Source: JAAZGD01 sp964383845 (GTDB lineage: Bacteria; Bacillota; Clostridia; Peptostreptococcales; Anaerovoracaceae). From it: 64,000 bases of DNA. Shown here piece by piece: positions 35,308 to 43,403 of the stretch. The notes under the pieces were generated by a model that worked only from the letters and a program-made list of their open reading frames with translations, did not search any database and was not told where the DNA came from. Both the position numbers and the translations under genes were made by a program. The DNA lies in contig CAYLIF010000004.1 of NCBI GenBank assembly GCA_964383845.1, positions 1-64,000 of the forward strand. The letters are read 5' to 3'. Each line of letters starts with the position of its first letter. Within the stretch, counting starts at the first letter, position 1.

Positions 35308-35335
35308 GATAAAAAGGCGAGGATTTCTCCTCGCC
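35308..35335 (-). terminator. Intrinsic terminator after tupA
   Basis: Perfect 8-bp stem GGCGAGGA-GAAA-TCCTCGCC followed by TTTTT on the minus strand, between tupA and tupB. Confidence 0.88.
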
Positions 35336-35362
35336 TGATTTATTGGTTTTTTTTAAAATTAA

Positions 35363-36223
35363 TTACTCAGCGTTTGGTGTAAATAGTGGAGCACCAAACT
35401 CTTCAACTCCAAACTCTCCAATTAATGCTTGAGCTTCTTCGCTTACAATCCATTCCTGGAAAGCTTTTGCTCCATCTGCCTTAATCATTTCATTGGTTTC
35501 AGGGTTAACACAAATACATGCGTACTGATTGTTAAGGATACCGCTTGGATCTTTTTCGGAAACGATTTGTAGATCTGTAGAGTCCATTGTAGCATACCAT
35601 GTAGCACGATCTGCCAAAGTATATCCTAATTTTTCATTAGCCATCTGAATTACAGCACCCATTCCTGATGCTGCTTCAACATACCATTCTCCGCCTGGCT
35701 CTAGTGAGTTTGCAGCCCAAATACTTTTTTCTTTTGCATGAGTTCCAGACTCATCCGCTCTAGAAATAAAGGTTGCTTCTGCATCGTAAATAGCCTTAAA
35801 TGCTGCGCTTGCATCAGTTGATGCATTTGTCAATACCATTGCAGGGTCTTCCATACTTCCAAGTATAACAAAGTCATTATACATAACTAGTACTCTGCCA
35901 TCTTCATCTGCATATCCTGCTTCAACGAATGCTTTCTCTGCTGCTGGAGAATGTACAAGAAGTACATCTGCTTCTCCTGCTTCACCCATTGCCATTGCTT
36001 CGCCAGATCCTACAGATACTACATCTACTTCCCAGCCAGTTGTTTCTGTGAAATCATCAAGGATGAAATCTAAAAGGCCACTGTCTTTAGTTGATGTGGT
36101 GGTAGCCAAGATAATAGTTCCCATGGCTTCGGGACCTTCAGGTGCTACTTCTGCAGGTGCACAAGCGCCTAATGAAAGCACCATTACAATTGCGATTATA
36201 ACAGCTATTAGTTTTTTGTTCAT
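35363..36223 (-). CDS. tupA: Tungstate ABC transporter substrate-binding protein
   Basis: 286 residues. A lipoprotein signal (VLSLGACAP, Cys21) anchors it outside the membrane. The TupA anion-binding signature TTTSTKDSGLLD lies near residue 40, followed by SVGSGEAM and VLLVHSP. SRADESGTHAKEKSIW and the C-terminal segment complete the two-lobed fold. TupA binds tungstate with very high affinity. A Moco-like structured leader lies upstream, and a terminator separates it from tupBC, giving extra binding protein. Confidence 0.95.
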   Translation of the reverse strand: MNKKLIAVIIAIVMVLSLGACAPAEVAPEGPEAMGTIILATTTSTKDSGLLDFILDDFTETTGWEVDVVSVGSGEAMAMGEAGEADVLLVHSPAAEKAFVEAGYADEDGRVLVMYNDFVILGSMEDPAMVLTNASTDASAAFKAIYDAEATFISRADESGTHAKEKSIWAANSLEPGGEWYVEAASGMGAVIQMANEKLGYTLADRATWYATMDSTDLQIVSEKDPSGILNNQYACICVNPETNEMIKADGAKAFQEWIVSEEAQALIGEFGVEEFGAPLFTPNAE

Positions 36224-36244
36224 TTTCTAGTCTCCTTTTTCCTT

Positions 36245-36342
36245 TTCAAACATGGAAGGCCTAAAAATTTCTCTTTAAACCCTTTCGGCTTTTAACCATC
36301 ACAGATCGGCTCTATGGTGAGGTTTTCAAGCTCGGAAAATAT
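36245..36342 (-). promoter_or_regulatory. Divergent Moco/Tuco-like structured leader upstream of tupA
   Basis: The minus-strand leader starts TTTTCCGAGCTT, like the CTCCGAGTT of the two oxidoreductase riboswitches. A stem follows (AACC...GGTT with CAC/GTG and AGA/TCT segments), then two short GAAA-capped hairpins (AAAGCC-GAAA-GGGTTT and TAAAGA-GAAA-TTTTTA), then GGCC. The order of parts copies the Moco aptamers but the GCCCGCC and ACAAGTTTGT elements differ. It could be a variant aptamer sensing tungsten cofactor or another ligand. The region further upstream (36343-36433) holds no other clear element beyond an imperfect promoter (TTGACA near 36356). Confidence 0.5.
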
Positions 36343-36433
36343 CTTATTCTATTGAATGTCAAACAAACTTTCTATTCAACAACGTTGATAATACCACATC
36401 TATCTTCTTTTTTCAAGTCAAAGAAGGTAAAAA

Positions 36434-36676
36434 TCATCCCCCGGATATTCTAGAGTAGGCCTTGAGCTCATCTCCGTCAAAGAGCTCTTGGTCAATCATT
36501 ACTCTCATTCCATTTACTGCAACAAATCCAAAGCGGGGGATCTCTTTGTAATCTATTCCTTGAGTTTTCAAAACCTGTCCACAGTTCAGACCTTTGGAAA
36601 CTTCTACAAGTCTTTCCTTTTCTCCATTCCAGTAATTAGGTAATGTCCCTCTCAGTAAAATCTTGATAGTCATCAC
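36434..36676 (-). CDS. MoaD/ThiS-like protein of oxidoreductase operon 1
   Basis: 80 residues, beta-grasp pattern (MTIKILLRGTLPNYW; FVAVNGMRV in the middle; ELKAYSRISGG at the end) with the essential C-terminal Gly-Gly. It starts 16 bases after the oxidoreductase gene. It probably supplies thiocarboxylate sulfur to the molybdopterin dithiolene of that enzyme. No E1 gene is adjacent here; the E1 at 27.6 kb could serve both carriers. Confidence 0.85.
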   Translation of the reverse strand: MMTIKILLRGTLPNYWNGEKERLVEVSKGLNCGQVLKTQGIDYKEIPRFGFVAVNGMRVMIDQELFDGDELKAYSRISGG

Positions 36677-36692
36677 TAGGCATGTCCCCCCT

Positions 36693-38462
36693 TTAAAGTA
36701 GGCTTTGAATCAATTCTTCCGGCATTACGCCGTTATCATCCCAACCCATTACTTCATAATACTGGCTTAACATATCATCAAAAGCTTCTTGTGGTATTTT
36801 CTGACCTGCTCCTGGCCCAGAAGTCAATGCTTCCTTTACTATTCTTGGAGGCACAGTATCATTTTTGCGATTAAATCCTTCTCTTTGATTGAAGGCACGA
36901 GCAATATTAAGAACCCTTCTTCCCACTACGCCCATCTCTTCAGCAGTCCAATCTCTACCCGTTACCGTTGTAAGCAGGTCTGCCATAATATCATAGTCAA
37001 TGGTCCCCCAGAAGTCACAGATGCAAGTCGAGAACTTAACTGCGTTAAACTCGGCAAGGTCATAGACCATCTGGCCTTTTCCTTCCGCGGTATAAGGAGG
37101 AATCGCTGCTGCGAAAACTTCTACGTTTGGAGCATATGCTCTCATGTGGCAGGCTCCTCTATCTGAAACTGCATAGGCCATTGCCATTCCCCATGAACCT
37201 CGAGGCTCATACATAGGATATTCTAGGCCTTTTACGTGCATAGCAAAATCTTTTCCTCCAAACTTCTCAGAAGCTGCTTTAACCCCAAGAGCCAGGTCTG
37301 CCCCAACTCCCTCTCTGCGAGCCATTAATTCAAGATACTCTCTCATCTTTTCAGCTTCGCCGAATCTAATTCCGAAGTCATGGATTCCCTTTTCTGTCAT
37401 CTCCATAGCCCAGCTTATAACATCTCCAGCACTGATTGTATCAAGTCCCATATCATCAGCAACCTGATTGTATTTAAGAATGTCATATGGATTAGATACA
37501 TCTACGTTGGGACCAGCTGCTGCAATGGATTCATATTCCGGTCCTTCTACAATTGCATCATCCCAGGTTATAAAGTTTCCACATCCAAGACCACAACTAC
37601 CGCAGCCTCTTTTGCCTGATAACCTACTTAGAAGAACATCCCCATTATATTCTGTCCATTTATCATCTGTAGCATCGCTGAAATTACGTTTAGGAAGAAT
37701 ACCACCATCCTGGCAAGCTTCAAGGAATGCTGTTGTACCTGTTTCAAATACAAAGTTGTTGTCATCTTGGTGGACATCTTCTTGTTGGTATTTAATAACC
37801 TTATCTTTTAGAGCTTTAATGTCAGCAACCTTAAGGCCTCCAGTCCCTCTAACACAAATTGCCTTAACACCTTTGGATCCCATAACAGCACCTATACCAC
37901 CTCGGCCTGCTTGGCGATAGTAATCTGAGTTAATGCATGACATTGTGACTAAGTTCTCTCCTGCTGGACCTATAACAAAGAAAACATATTCTCTTCCAAA
38001 TCTTTTGTTAAGTAAGGTTTCAGCCTCATGGGCACCCTTACCCCAAAGTTCACCTGCATCTTCAATTCTAACCTTGTCATCTTCAATTATAATAATTGAG
38101 GGTTTTGCAGCTTTACCTTCTAAAATAATCATATCATAGCCTGCATACTTAATAGCATTAGCACCATGACCACCGATGGAACAGTCATTAATAGTTCCTG
38201 TAGCTGGAGACTTCGCTGCAACAGAAAGTTTACCTGAGCAAGGAATCCCCGTCCCTGTGTAAGGCCCTGTTGTAAATAATAGTTTATTTTCCGGTCCCAA
38301 TGGATCTATGCCAGGTGCTAGTTCCTCATACAAATATCGAATAGCTAAACCCTTTTGCCCGATGTATTTTTCTGCAAAGTCCATCCTTAGAGGTTCTGTG
38401 GATGACTTCCCTTCCGTAAGCTGTACTCTTAGTACATTGTTCTGATATCCAAGCATTGTCAT
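36693..38462 (-). CDS. Tungsten aldehyde:ferredoxin oxidoreductase (second copy)
   Basis: About 589 residues from the ATG at 38462 (MTMLGYQNN), which has AGAAAGGAGGAGAG upstream; the open frame extends 150 bases further into the ferredoxin gene but without support. Family features are GQKGLAIRYLYEE, GPAGENLVTMSCINSD, AGRGGIGAVMGSKGVKA and the iron-sulfur ligands RGCGSCGLGC. It differs strongly from the copy at 28.5 kb, so substrates probably differ. Its polyferredoxin is encoded 16 bases upstream, and a MoaD-like protein follows. The first gene of the operon has a riboswitch. Confidence 0.95.
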   Translation of the reverse strand: MTMLGYQNNVLRVQLTEGKSSTEPLRMDFAEKYIGQKGLAIRYLYEELAPGIDPLGPENKLLFTTGPYTGTGIPCSGKLSVAAKSPATGTINDCSIGGHGANAIKYAGYDMIILEGKAAKPSIIIIEDDKVRIEDAGELWGKGAHEAETLLNKRFGREYVFFVIGPAGENLVTMSCINSDYYRQAGRGGIGAVMGSKGVKAICVRGTGGLKVADIKALKDKVIKYQQEDVHQDDNNFVFETGTTAFLEACQDGGILPKRNFSDATDDKWTEYNGDVLLSRLSGKRGCGSCGLGCGNFITWDDAIVEGPEYESIAAAGPNVDVSNPYDILKYNQVADDMGLDTISAGDVISWAMEMTEKGIHDFGIRFGEAEKMREYLELMARREGVGADLALGVKAASEKFGGKDFAMHVKGLEYPMYEPRGSWGMAMAYAVSDRGACHMRAYAPNVEVFAAAIPPYTAEGKGQMVYDLAEFNAVKFSTCICDFWGTIDYDIMADLLTTVTGRDWTAEEMGVVGRRVLNIARAFNQREGFNRKNDTVPPRIVKEALTSGPGAGQKIPQEAFDDMLSQYYEVMGWDDNGVMPEELIQSLL

Positions 38463-38478
38463 TTCACTCTCCTCCTTT

Positions 38479-38865
38479 CTACTCAAATCGAAGTGCGCTT
38501 TGTGGACACACTTGCACACAGGTAGGGTCCCCTTCGCAGGTATCACATATAACTGCAAAGTCTTCCCGAATACGTATAACATTTTTTGGACACTTCTCTG
38601 CGCATATTCCACAACCTGTGCAAAGCTTAGGGTCTACCTGAAGATACTCATTTAAAGTAATTGCATCCTCTGGGCAACTCTTCACGCATATTCCGCATAG
38701 GGTGCAGTAATGGTCGTGGTAAACAAGTTTTCCATCGTCATAAGATGTCTCAATGAAAATTCGTGCTTTCTCTGGCCATACGGCTTCTTCCTTATTGGCA
38801 GAACACATCTGTGAGCATAACCCACAGCCAATGCAGAGACTCTTTGTGAATTTTAATCTTTTCAT
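38479..38865 (-). CDS. Polyferredoxin partner of aldehyde oxidoreductase
   Basis: 128 residues with four Cys-rich cluster motifs: CIGCGLCSQMC, CTLCGICVKSC, CTGCGICAEKC and CDTCEGDPTCVQVC. The last feeds the Pro-containing ends typical of [4Fe-4S] ferredoxins of the DMSO-reductase electron-transfer type. It should pass electrons from the oxidoreductase encoded immediately downstream to cellular ferredoxin or another acceptor. It is the first gene after the riboswitch at 38.94-39.03 kb. Confidence 0.93.
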   Translation of the reverse strand: MKRLKFTKSLCIGCGLCSQMCSANKEEAVWPEKARIFIETSYDDGKLVYHDHYCTLCGICVKSCPEDAITLNEYLQVDPKLCTGCGICAEKCPKNVIRIREDFAVICDTCEGDPTCVQVCPQSALRFE

Positions 38866-38901
38866 TCTTTTATTTGTCCTCCTTCAAAAGTTTTGACAAA
38901 A

Positions 38902-38950
38902 CAAAAAAGCAAAGTAAGATAATGCTTTCTAAGCAATTATCCTCCTTTGC
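38902..38950 (-). terminator. Attenuator terminator of riboswitch copy 2
   Basis: On the minus strand GCAAAG-gag-GATAAT-tGC pairs with GC-ATTATC-tta-CTTTGC, followed by TTTTTTG. The 5' half of this stem includes the GGAGGA end of the aptamer, so aptamer folding and terminator formation exclude each other. Confidence 0.72.
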
Positions 38951-39030
38951 AAAATGGCGGGCCGCAAAATCGCTTCTGCAACCGTAACGGTTTCACTAAC
39001 AAACTTGTGCTGTGTGAAACTCGGAGACTC
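38936..39030 (-). promoter_or_regulatory. Moco/Tuco riboswitch before ferredoxin-oxidoreductase operon (copy 2)
   Basis: Same element order as copy 1: CTCCGAGTTT, a stem capped by ACAAGTTTGT, GAAACCGTTACGGTT, a GCGA-capped hairpin, GGCCCGCC and AAAGGAGGA. The stems differ in sequence but keep pairing, which supports a conserved structure. A terminator overlaps its 3' end, so control is by transcription attenuation, unlike copy 1. Ligand is inferred to be molybdenum or tungsten cofactor from the family and from the tungsten enzyme genes it controls. Confidence 0.8.
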
Positions 39031-39047
39031 ATTATTAAGTTGTTATT

Positions 39048-39076
39048 ATTTTACCAATAGATGTTCATAATGTCAA
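39048..39076 (-). promoter_or_regulatory. Promoter of riboswitch copy 2
   Basis: TTGACA, 17-base spacer, TAAAAT on the minus strand, ending about 20 bases before the aptamer and downstream of the radical SAM gene. Confidence 0.75.
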
Positions 39077-39128
39077 TATCTGTAGAATGTCCGTTTCCAT
39101 AATTTTCTATTTTTGTTTTCTAAATTAG

Positions 39129-40292
39129 TTAAATAAAACGGCTCATCATTTTGTTGATTTGTTCATCCCACTCTTTGTCTGTGGAAAAGGACTTACAAAA
39201 CATCTCAGCTTCCCGCATTTCTTTAGCAGGAATATAATCTAAATCTTCTGGTTTCGAAACATTACCTTGCCTCTTAAAGAGTTGATAAACTCTTTGCCTA
39301 AGTGGAGCTAGTGTCAGATATTCATCTATTACCCCTAGCATTTTATTGTAATCTTGATCTAGTCTTCCATTTACCTCAGGCAATAAGTTGACGATATGAT
39401 CACCAGACACAAGTTGGCCGCTACATTCACGAGTATTCTCTATAATCAATCTGATTTCTTTTATCTTGTCTGTATCTCCGCATAGTTCATAAATACCATT
39501 TTGATAGTCTTCCCAAAGGCCCGAACCCTTTGTAATAACTGCAGTTCTAATCCTAACAAAATCAGGGTCTATAGCCCTTATAACTTCAGCTGTTCCTAGG
39601 GCATTAGCTTCAGACAATGCCTTGCCTCCTACTCCTGGCATCAGGTAAATAGAAAGTTCTATTCCAGAAGCTTTGATATTTTGCCCAGCCGTAATTTCCT
39701 GCTCAGCAGTTACTCCTTTATTTATTAGTTCAAGAACTTCATCTGAGCCAGTTTCGTAGCCAGAATGGATTCGGTCAAGCCCCGCTGCTTTAAGAGCCTT
39801 GAATTGGTCAACACTTATCTTTGCTAAAGTTTCTGCTCTAGCATAGGTTGTAACCCTTTTTATTCCAGGGAAGGTTTCTCTGAGATATAAAAGAACTTCT
39901 TCTACCCTTTCTGCTTTAAGGGCCAGCGAGTTTCCATCTTGAAGAAATACATTCTCACCCCCATGGGATAGCCAGTTAAAGATCATGTAAAAGCAATTCA
40001 ATTCATTATGGGTCATTGTTTTACATTCTTCGAATTCTCCATAATTTCTAAAACTTAGACCTTTACTGAGATATTTCTCCGCTATGTTAGCATGGTAAGC
40101 CATGTTATCAATATCTTCCTTTATGCTGTCCACACTAAATGCCTTGAAGGGGCTATTCTTATATAGTTGACAAAACTTACACTTATTCCAAGTACAGCCT
40201 GCCGTTACCTGTAGCAACAAACTGTTTGCTTCGCTGGGAGGTCTTATTGGCCCAACTCGAAACAGTTTTTCATTATTTCCCATATTCTCCAT
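39129..40292 (-). CDS. Radical SAM protein of unknown substrate
   Basis: 387 residues. The radical SAM cluster motif is CTWNKCKFC (about residues 33-41), followed by Elp3/HemN-like core segments (TTYARAETLAKIS, GLDRIHSGYETGSDEVLELINKG, LMPGVGG). It cleaves S-adenosylmethionine to make a radical; the substrate is not evident. No partner gene overlaps it, but it directly precedes the riboswitch-controlled tungsten operon. Similar stand-alone proteins are common in clostridia. An alternative start lies three residues in (MGNNEK). Confidence 0.85.
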   Translation of the reverse strand: MENMGNNEKLFRVGPIRPPSEANSLLLQVTAGCTWNKCKFCQLYKNSPFKAFSVDSIKEDIDNMAYHANIAEKYLSKGLSFRNYGEFEECKTMTHNELNCFYMIFNWLSHGGENVFLQDGNSLALKAERVEEVLLYLRETFPGIKRVTTYARAETLAKISVDQFKALKAAGLDRIHSGYETGSDEVLELINKGVTAEQEITAGQNIKASGIELSIYLMPGVGGKALSEANALGTAEVIRAIDPDFVRIRTAVITKGSGLWEDYQNGIYELCGDTDKIKEIRLIIENTRECSGQLVSGDHIVNLLPEVNGRLDQDYNKMLGVIDEYLTLAPLRQRVYQLFKRQGNVSKPEDLDYIPAKEMREAEMFCKSFSTDKEWDEQINKMMSRFI

Positions 40293-40332
40293 TAATTATT
40301 CTCCCATCTCTATTTCTAGCTTTTATTATCTA

Positions 40333-40437
40333 TTAATACATACCCTTTGAAGTTGCGTATACACTTTTTCCCAGATTACTATAGGAAACTTCATACCCAA
40401 AAGCTTCAAGCAATGACCGTGCAGGAATGTAGGTTCT
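40333..40437 (-). pseudogene. Relic of a copper-amine-oxidase-N-like domain
   Basis: About 34 codons on the minus strand read RTYIPARSLLEAFGYEVSYS and then a weaker tail before a stop. This matches the GRTLVPMRAIFEAFGATVSYE segment of the surface domain in the toroid protein at 4.6-5.9 kb. A TGA lies immediately upstream in frame and no start or ribosome site exists, so it looks like a decayed gene end. It lies between the tRNA-Val terminator and the radical SAM gene. Confidence 0.5.
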
Positions 40438-40456
40438 TCAATCTGCCCTTGTGGTT

Positions 40457-40503
40457 TTTCTAAAAAAAGGGCATCCTTCTTAAAGCGAAGAATACCCTTT
40501 TTT
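40457..40503 (-). terminator. Terminator of tRNA-Val
   Basis: Minus strand AAGGGTATTCTTC pairs with GAAGGATGCCCTT (13 bp with G-U pairs) and is followed by TTTTT, directly after the tRNA 3' end. Confidence 0.85.
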
Positions 40504-40504
40504 A

Positions 40505-40581
40505 TGGTGGGAACAGCTGGGCTCGAACCGGCGACCTCTACCTTGTCGAGGTAGCGCTCTAGCCAACTGAGCTATGCTCCC
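40505..40581 (-). tRNA. tRNA-Val (anticodon GAC)
   Basis: Cloverleaf on the minus strand: acceptor GGGAGCA with TGTTCCC, D arm GCTCAGTTGGCTAGAGC, anticodon stem CTACC/GGTAG around TCGACAA (anticodon GAC), T arm CGCCGGTTCGAGCCCAG. The CCA end is encoded at 40505-40507. Confidence 0.96.
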
Positions 40582-40624
40582 ATATGTAGTGATAGCCTTA
40601 AGGGCCAAAACTTGCAGTAACAAT

Positions 40625-40653
40625 AGTATGCCATATGGGAGAAATTATTTCAA
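40625..40653 (-). promoter_or_regulatory. Promoter of tRNA-Val
   Basis: TTGAAA, 17-base spacer, CATACT on the minus strand. The remaining DNA to 40705 shows no other element. Confidence 0.5.
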
Positions 40654-40705
40654 ACAAATTCTCATATTTTGATGGTGAAATCCAGTGGGAAATCTTACTT
40701 CGATA

Positions 40706-41119
40706 TTATAAATAGTCGATTTCCACTTCTTGGGCACCATCCCAAAGAATCTTTGTACCTATTTCTTCAAGGTATTCTTCGCCCTGGACAATAGTTAGAA
40801 AATGATTGCCTGAGATTTGTCCAGAACAACTAGAGAACACGCAGGCACCATATGCAAGTATAATCTCCATTTCGCTGACACCACCTATGTAAAGAAGCAT
40901 CTGTCCTTTTTGTGGATGGCTGGTATTATTCTCATATTCTAGGCCTGTCCTCTCATCGCCGTAAGGAATCCAAACCCCTTGACCGCTCCAACGAACATGA
41001 ATCATTTTTTCCTTCAAGGGAAGCATTTTTTTGAAAACCTCACAGGTTTTTGGTGCCTTTTCTTCTTCTAAGACTGCTATCATCTCTCTGCCTGCTACTT
41101 TAAATTTTAATTTAGTCAT
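40706..41119 (-). CDS. DUF3830 family protein (cyclophilin-like fold)
   Basis: About 137 residues from the ATG at 41119 (MTKLKFKVAG), chosen because GGAGG lies 8 bases upstream; the frame opens 30 bases earlier. The pattern (AVLEEEKAPKTCEVFKKMLP, then IHVRWSGQGVWIPYG, then NHFLTIVQGEEYLEEIG) matches DUF3830, a small family with a cyclophilin-like beta barrel and no known activity. Relatives often sit with amino-acid or amide catabolism genes. Here it is downstream of an aminotransferase and an SDR, in the same apparent operon. Confidence 0.82.
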   Translation of the reverse strand: MTKLKFKVAGREMIAVLEEEKAPKTCEVFKKMLPLKEKMIHVRWSGQGVWIPYGDERTGLEYENNTSHPQKGQMLLYIGGVSEMEIILAYGACVFSSCSGQISGNHFLTIVQGEEYLEEIGTKILWDGAQEVEIDYL

Positions 41120-41183
41120 TGGCCGCGCCTCCATTTTCAAAGTCTTCATTTACATTTTCCCCTAAATTAAAACACTAATCTAC

Positions 41184-42539
41184 CTACACAATGTTTTTTA
41201 CTATTTCTTCAAATACTTGTGTGTGTTTTTCAATATCCTTTTTAGTAGTGGGAGCAGAAATCAAAGCCATGTTATGAAATGGAGTCATAAGAATACCTCT
41301 GTTTAGGCTAGCTAAGTGCATATATTGATCTAATTCAAAGTCCACAGCAGCCTCAGCTTCTCCACCATTCCTCGCAGGTTCTTTTCTAAACCAGTACTCT
41401 GTACGACAACCTAGTTGGGTAGTGTTCCATGGGAGGTCATATTTGTTTATTACCCCCTGAACTCCTTCGTTAAAGGATGTGGCTAAAGGTATAGTTTTAT
41501 CGTAAAATTCTTCTGTAAGTACCTCTGAAAGAACAGCTCTCATGGCATGCATGCTCAAAGCGTTAGCTGCTAGAGTTCCGCCGATTCCTCCAATATCACA
41601 AAGCTCAGGTGGTATGGCCTCTATTACTTTATTGCCAAGCTCTTCTGTAAATCCATAGGCTGCTGATGGAATCCCGGCAGCTATGGTTTTCCCAACAACC
41701 ACCATGTCAGGCTCCAAATTATATGCCTTGGTGTATCCACCAACCCCTGTACAAATTGTATGAGTTTCATCAATTATAAGCAGGGTTCCGTATTTTCTTG
41801 TTAAGGTTCTAAGTGCATCGTGATAACCCGGCTCTGGATGAACTATTCCGCAATTAGTCATTACTGGTTCTGCCAAAACCACCGCTACGTCTCTGTCTTT
41901 GAGAGCATTTTCTAATGCTCCTATATCATTCCACTCAATAATCTTTGTTGTCTCTGATGGGTCGCACTGAGGTCCTAAAGATCCGGGCTTCGCCACAGTC
42001 TCTCCAGTCTTTTCGTCTATTATTGCTACTGATTCATCAACAGTTCCATGATAGCACCAGTTATACACTAATACCTTAGGCCTTTTTGTGACTTCTCTTG
42101 CTAGCCTTAGGCAAAATCGATTAGCGTCTGTGGCGCTTGTTGCATACTGCCAAAACTTCATGCCAAATCTTCTGCTGAGTTCTTCGGAGTTCCATATGGC
42201 ATCTTCTGTAGGTAGCATAAATGTAGTTCCTTTTTTTACATATTCTGTTATGGCAGCCACGGCAGCCTCAGGTGCATGGCCCGTCATTGACCCGGTGTCA
42301 CCTAAGCATAAATCCAGGTATTCATTTCCGTCAACGTCTGTGAAATGGGCTCCCTTTGCATGATCAACAAAAATAGGATAACTACCCGCCCATTTAGTCA
42401 TCCAATTCATGGGCACCCCTTGAAGCAAGCTTCCTAAAGCTTTTTGGTAAAGTTCACCGGATTTTGGATGGGTCTTTTCAAATATTTGGACTTCCTTTTT
42501 GTACTGCTCGACCAATTTTTCTCTGTTAATACTTCCCAT
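41184..42539 (-). CDS. Class III aminotransferase (glutamate-1-semialdehyde aminomutase-like)
   Basis: 451 residues. The PLP fold type I core is visible: VLVYNWCYHGTVDES, AVVLAEPVMTNCGIV, LLIIDETHTICTG (Asp binding the pyridine nitrogen) and VVGKTIAAGIPSAAYGF with the Schiff-base Lys. The sequence resembles glutamate-1-semialdehyde aminomutase and beta-amino-acid aminotransferases rather than ornithine types. No heme genes are nearby, so a catabolic aminotransferase is more likely. It is 27 bases from the SDR gene and followed by the DUF3830 gene. Confidence 0.9.
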   Translation of the reverse strand: MGSINREKLVEQYKKEVQIFEKTHPKSGELYQKALGSLLQGVPMNWMTKWAGSYPIFVDHAKGAHFTDVDGNEYLDLCLGDTGSMTGHAPEAAVAAITEYVKKGTTFMLPTEDAIWNSEELSRRFGMKFWQYATSATDANRFCLRLAREVTKRPKVLVYNWCYHGTVDESVAIIDEKTGETVAKPGSLGPQCDPSETTKIIEWNDIGALENALKDRDVAVVLAEPVMTNCGIVHPEPGYHDALRTLTRKYGTLLIIDETHTICTGVGGYTKAYNLEPDMVVVGKTIAAGIPSAAYGFTEELGNKVIEAIPPELCDIGGIGGTLAANALSMHAMRAVLSEVLTEEFYDKTIPLATSFNEGVQGVINKYDLPWNTTQLGCRTEYWFRKEPARNGGEAEAAVDFELDQYMHLASLNRGILMTPFHNMALISAPTTKKDIEKHTQVFEEIVKNIV

Positions 42540-42566
42540 AACTTTGTCTTCCTTTCCTCACTCACA

Positions 42567-43403
42567 TTAATAATACAAGTTAGAAGGGCCCTTATACTCT
42601 TGGATGCTATTGCCTCCATCCACTACAAGAGACTCCCCTGTTATATATGAAGCTTCTTTCGAAGCCAGAAAGACAACTGCATTTGCTACTTCTTCAGCAT
42701 TGGCGCTGCGCTTTAATGGTGTGTTCTTGCCGGCTACAGATTCCTCTTCTGTTTGAGATTCAGTGGCTATCCAGCCAGGCAATACATTGTTTATTGTTAT
42801 ACCGAGGCCACCTACTTCAATGGCAATGGCTTTACTCATGCCGATAATTCCAGCTTTACCTGCGCTATATCCAGCTTCGCCAGGATTACTCACTAGGGGA
42901 CCAGTTACAGAAGCAACGTTTACAATCCGTCCATATCCTTGTTCTACCATAATTGGTAACGCTTCTTTTGTAACATTAAATGGAATGTTAAGATTTCTGT
43001 TTATATCTAAATCCCAACTCTCATATGAAGTATCAAGAAAATATGAAAAATCTTCCCCTTGACCTACCTGAGCCATTCCTGCGTTGTTAACAAGAACGTG
43101 AATGCCGCCAAAGTCCCCTTTTATTTTTTCGATAACCCTCTTAACCTGCTCTCGGTCCATCAAGTTTGCCATATATCCTTTAGCAACTACGCCTCCATCT
43201 ATAAGTTCTTTTTCTCTTTCAAAAATTCTTTCAGTAGTAGCTATTATGGCGATTTGTGCTCCCAATCCACCCATTATTTTAGCGGTTGCAAAGCCAATTC
43301 CAGTTGAACTTCCCGCTCCGGTTATAAGGCATAGCTGATTTTTGAAATTGATGAATCCATTTGTTGTGATATCTGAAATGATGGAATCGCTTTTAGTTAT
43401 CAT
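42567..43403 (-). CDS. Short-chain dehydrogenase/reductase
   Basis: 278 residues. The NAD(P) loop GAGSSTGIGFATAK is at about 30-43, NNAGMAQVG follows the fourth strand, and the catalytic Ser-Tyr-Lys are in NVASVTGPLVS and YSAGKAGIIG. The C-terminal AVFLASKEASYITGESLVVDGG is typical of FabG-like enzymes. It probably oxidises a hydroxyl group of the substrate handled with the aminotransferase downstream. Its start overlaps the lipoprotein stop by 11 bases, with GAGGTGAACA as ribosome site. Confidence 0.93.
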   Translation of the reverse strand: MITKSDSIISDITTNGFINFKNQLCLITGAGSSTGIGFATAKIMGGLGAQIAIIATTERIFEREKELIDGGVVAKGYMANLMDREQVKRVIEKIKGDFGGIHVLVNNAGMAQVGQGEDFSYFLDTSYESWDLDINRNLNIPFNVTKEALPIMVEQGYGRIVNVASVTGPLVSNPGEAGYSAGKAGIIGMSKAIAIEVGGLGITINNVLPGWIATESQTEEESVAGKNTPLKRSANAEEVANAVVFLASKEASYITGESLVVDGGNSIQEYKGPSNLYY

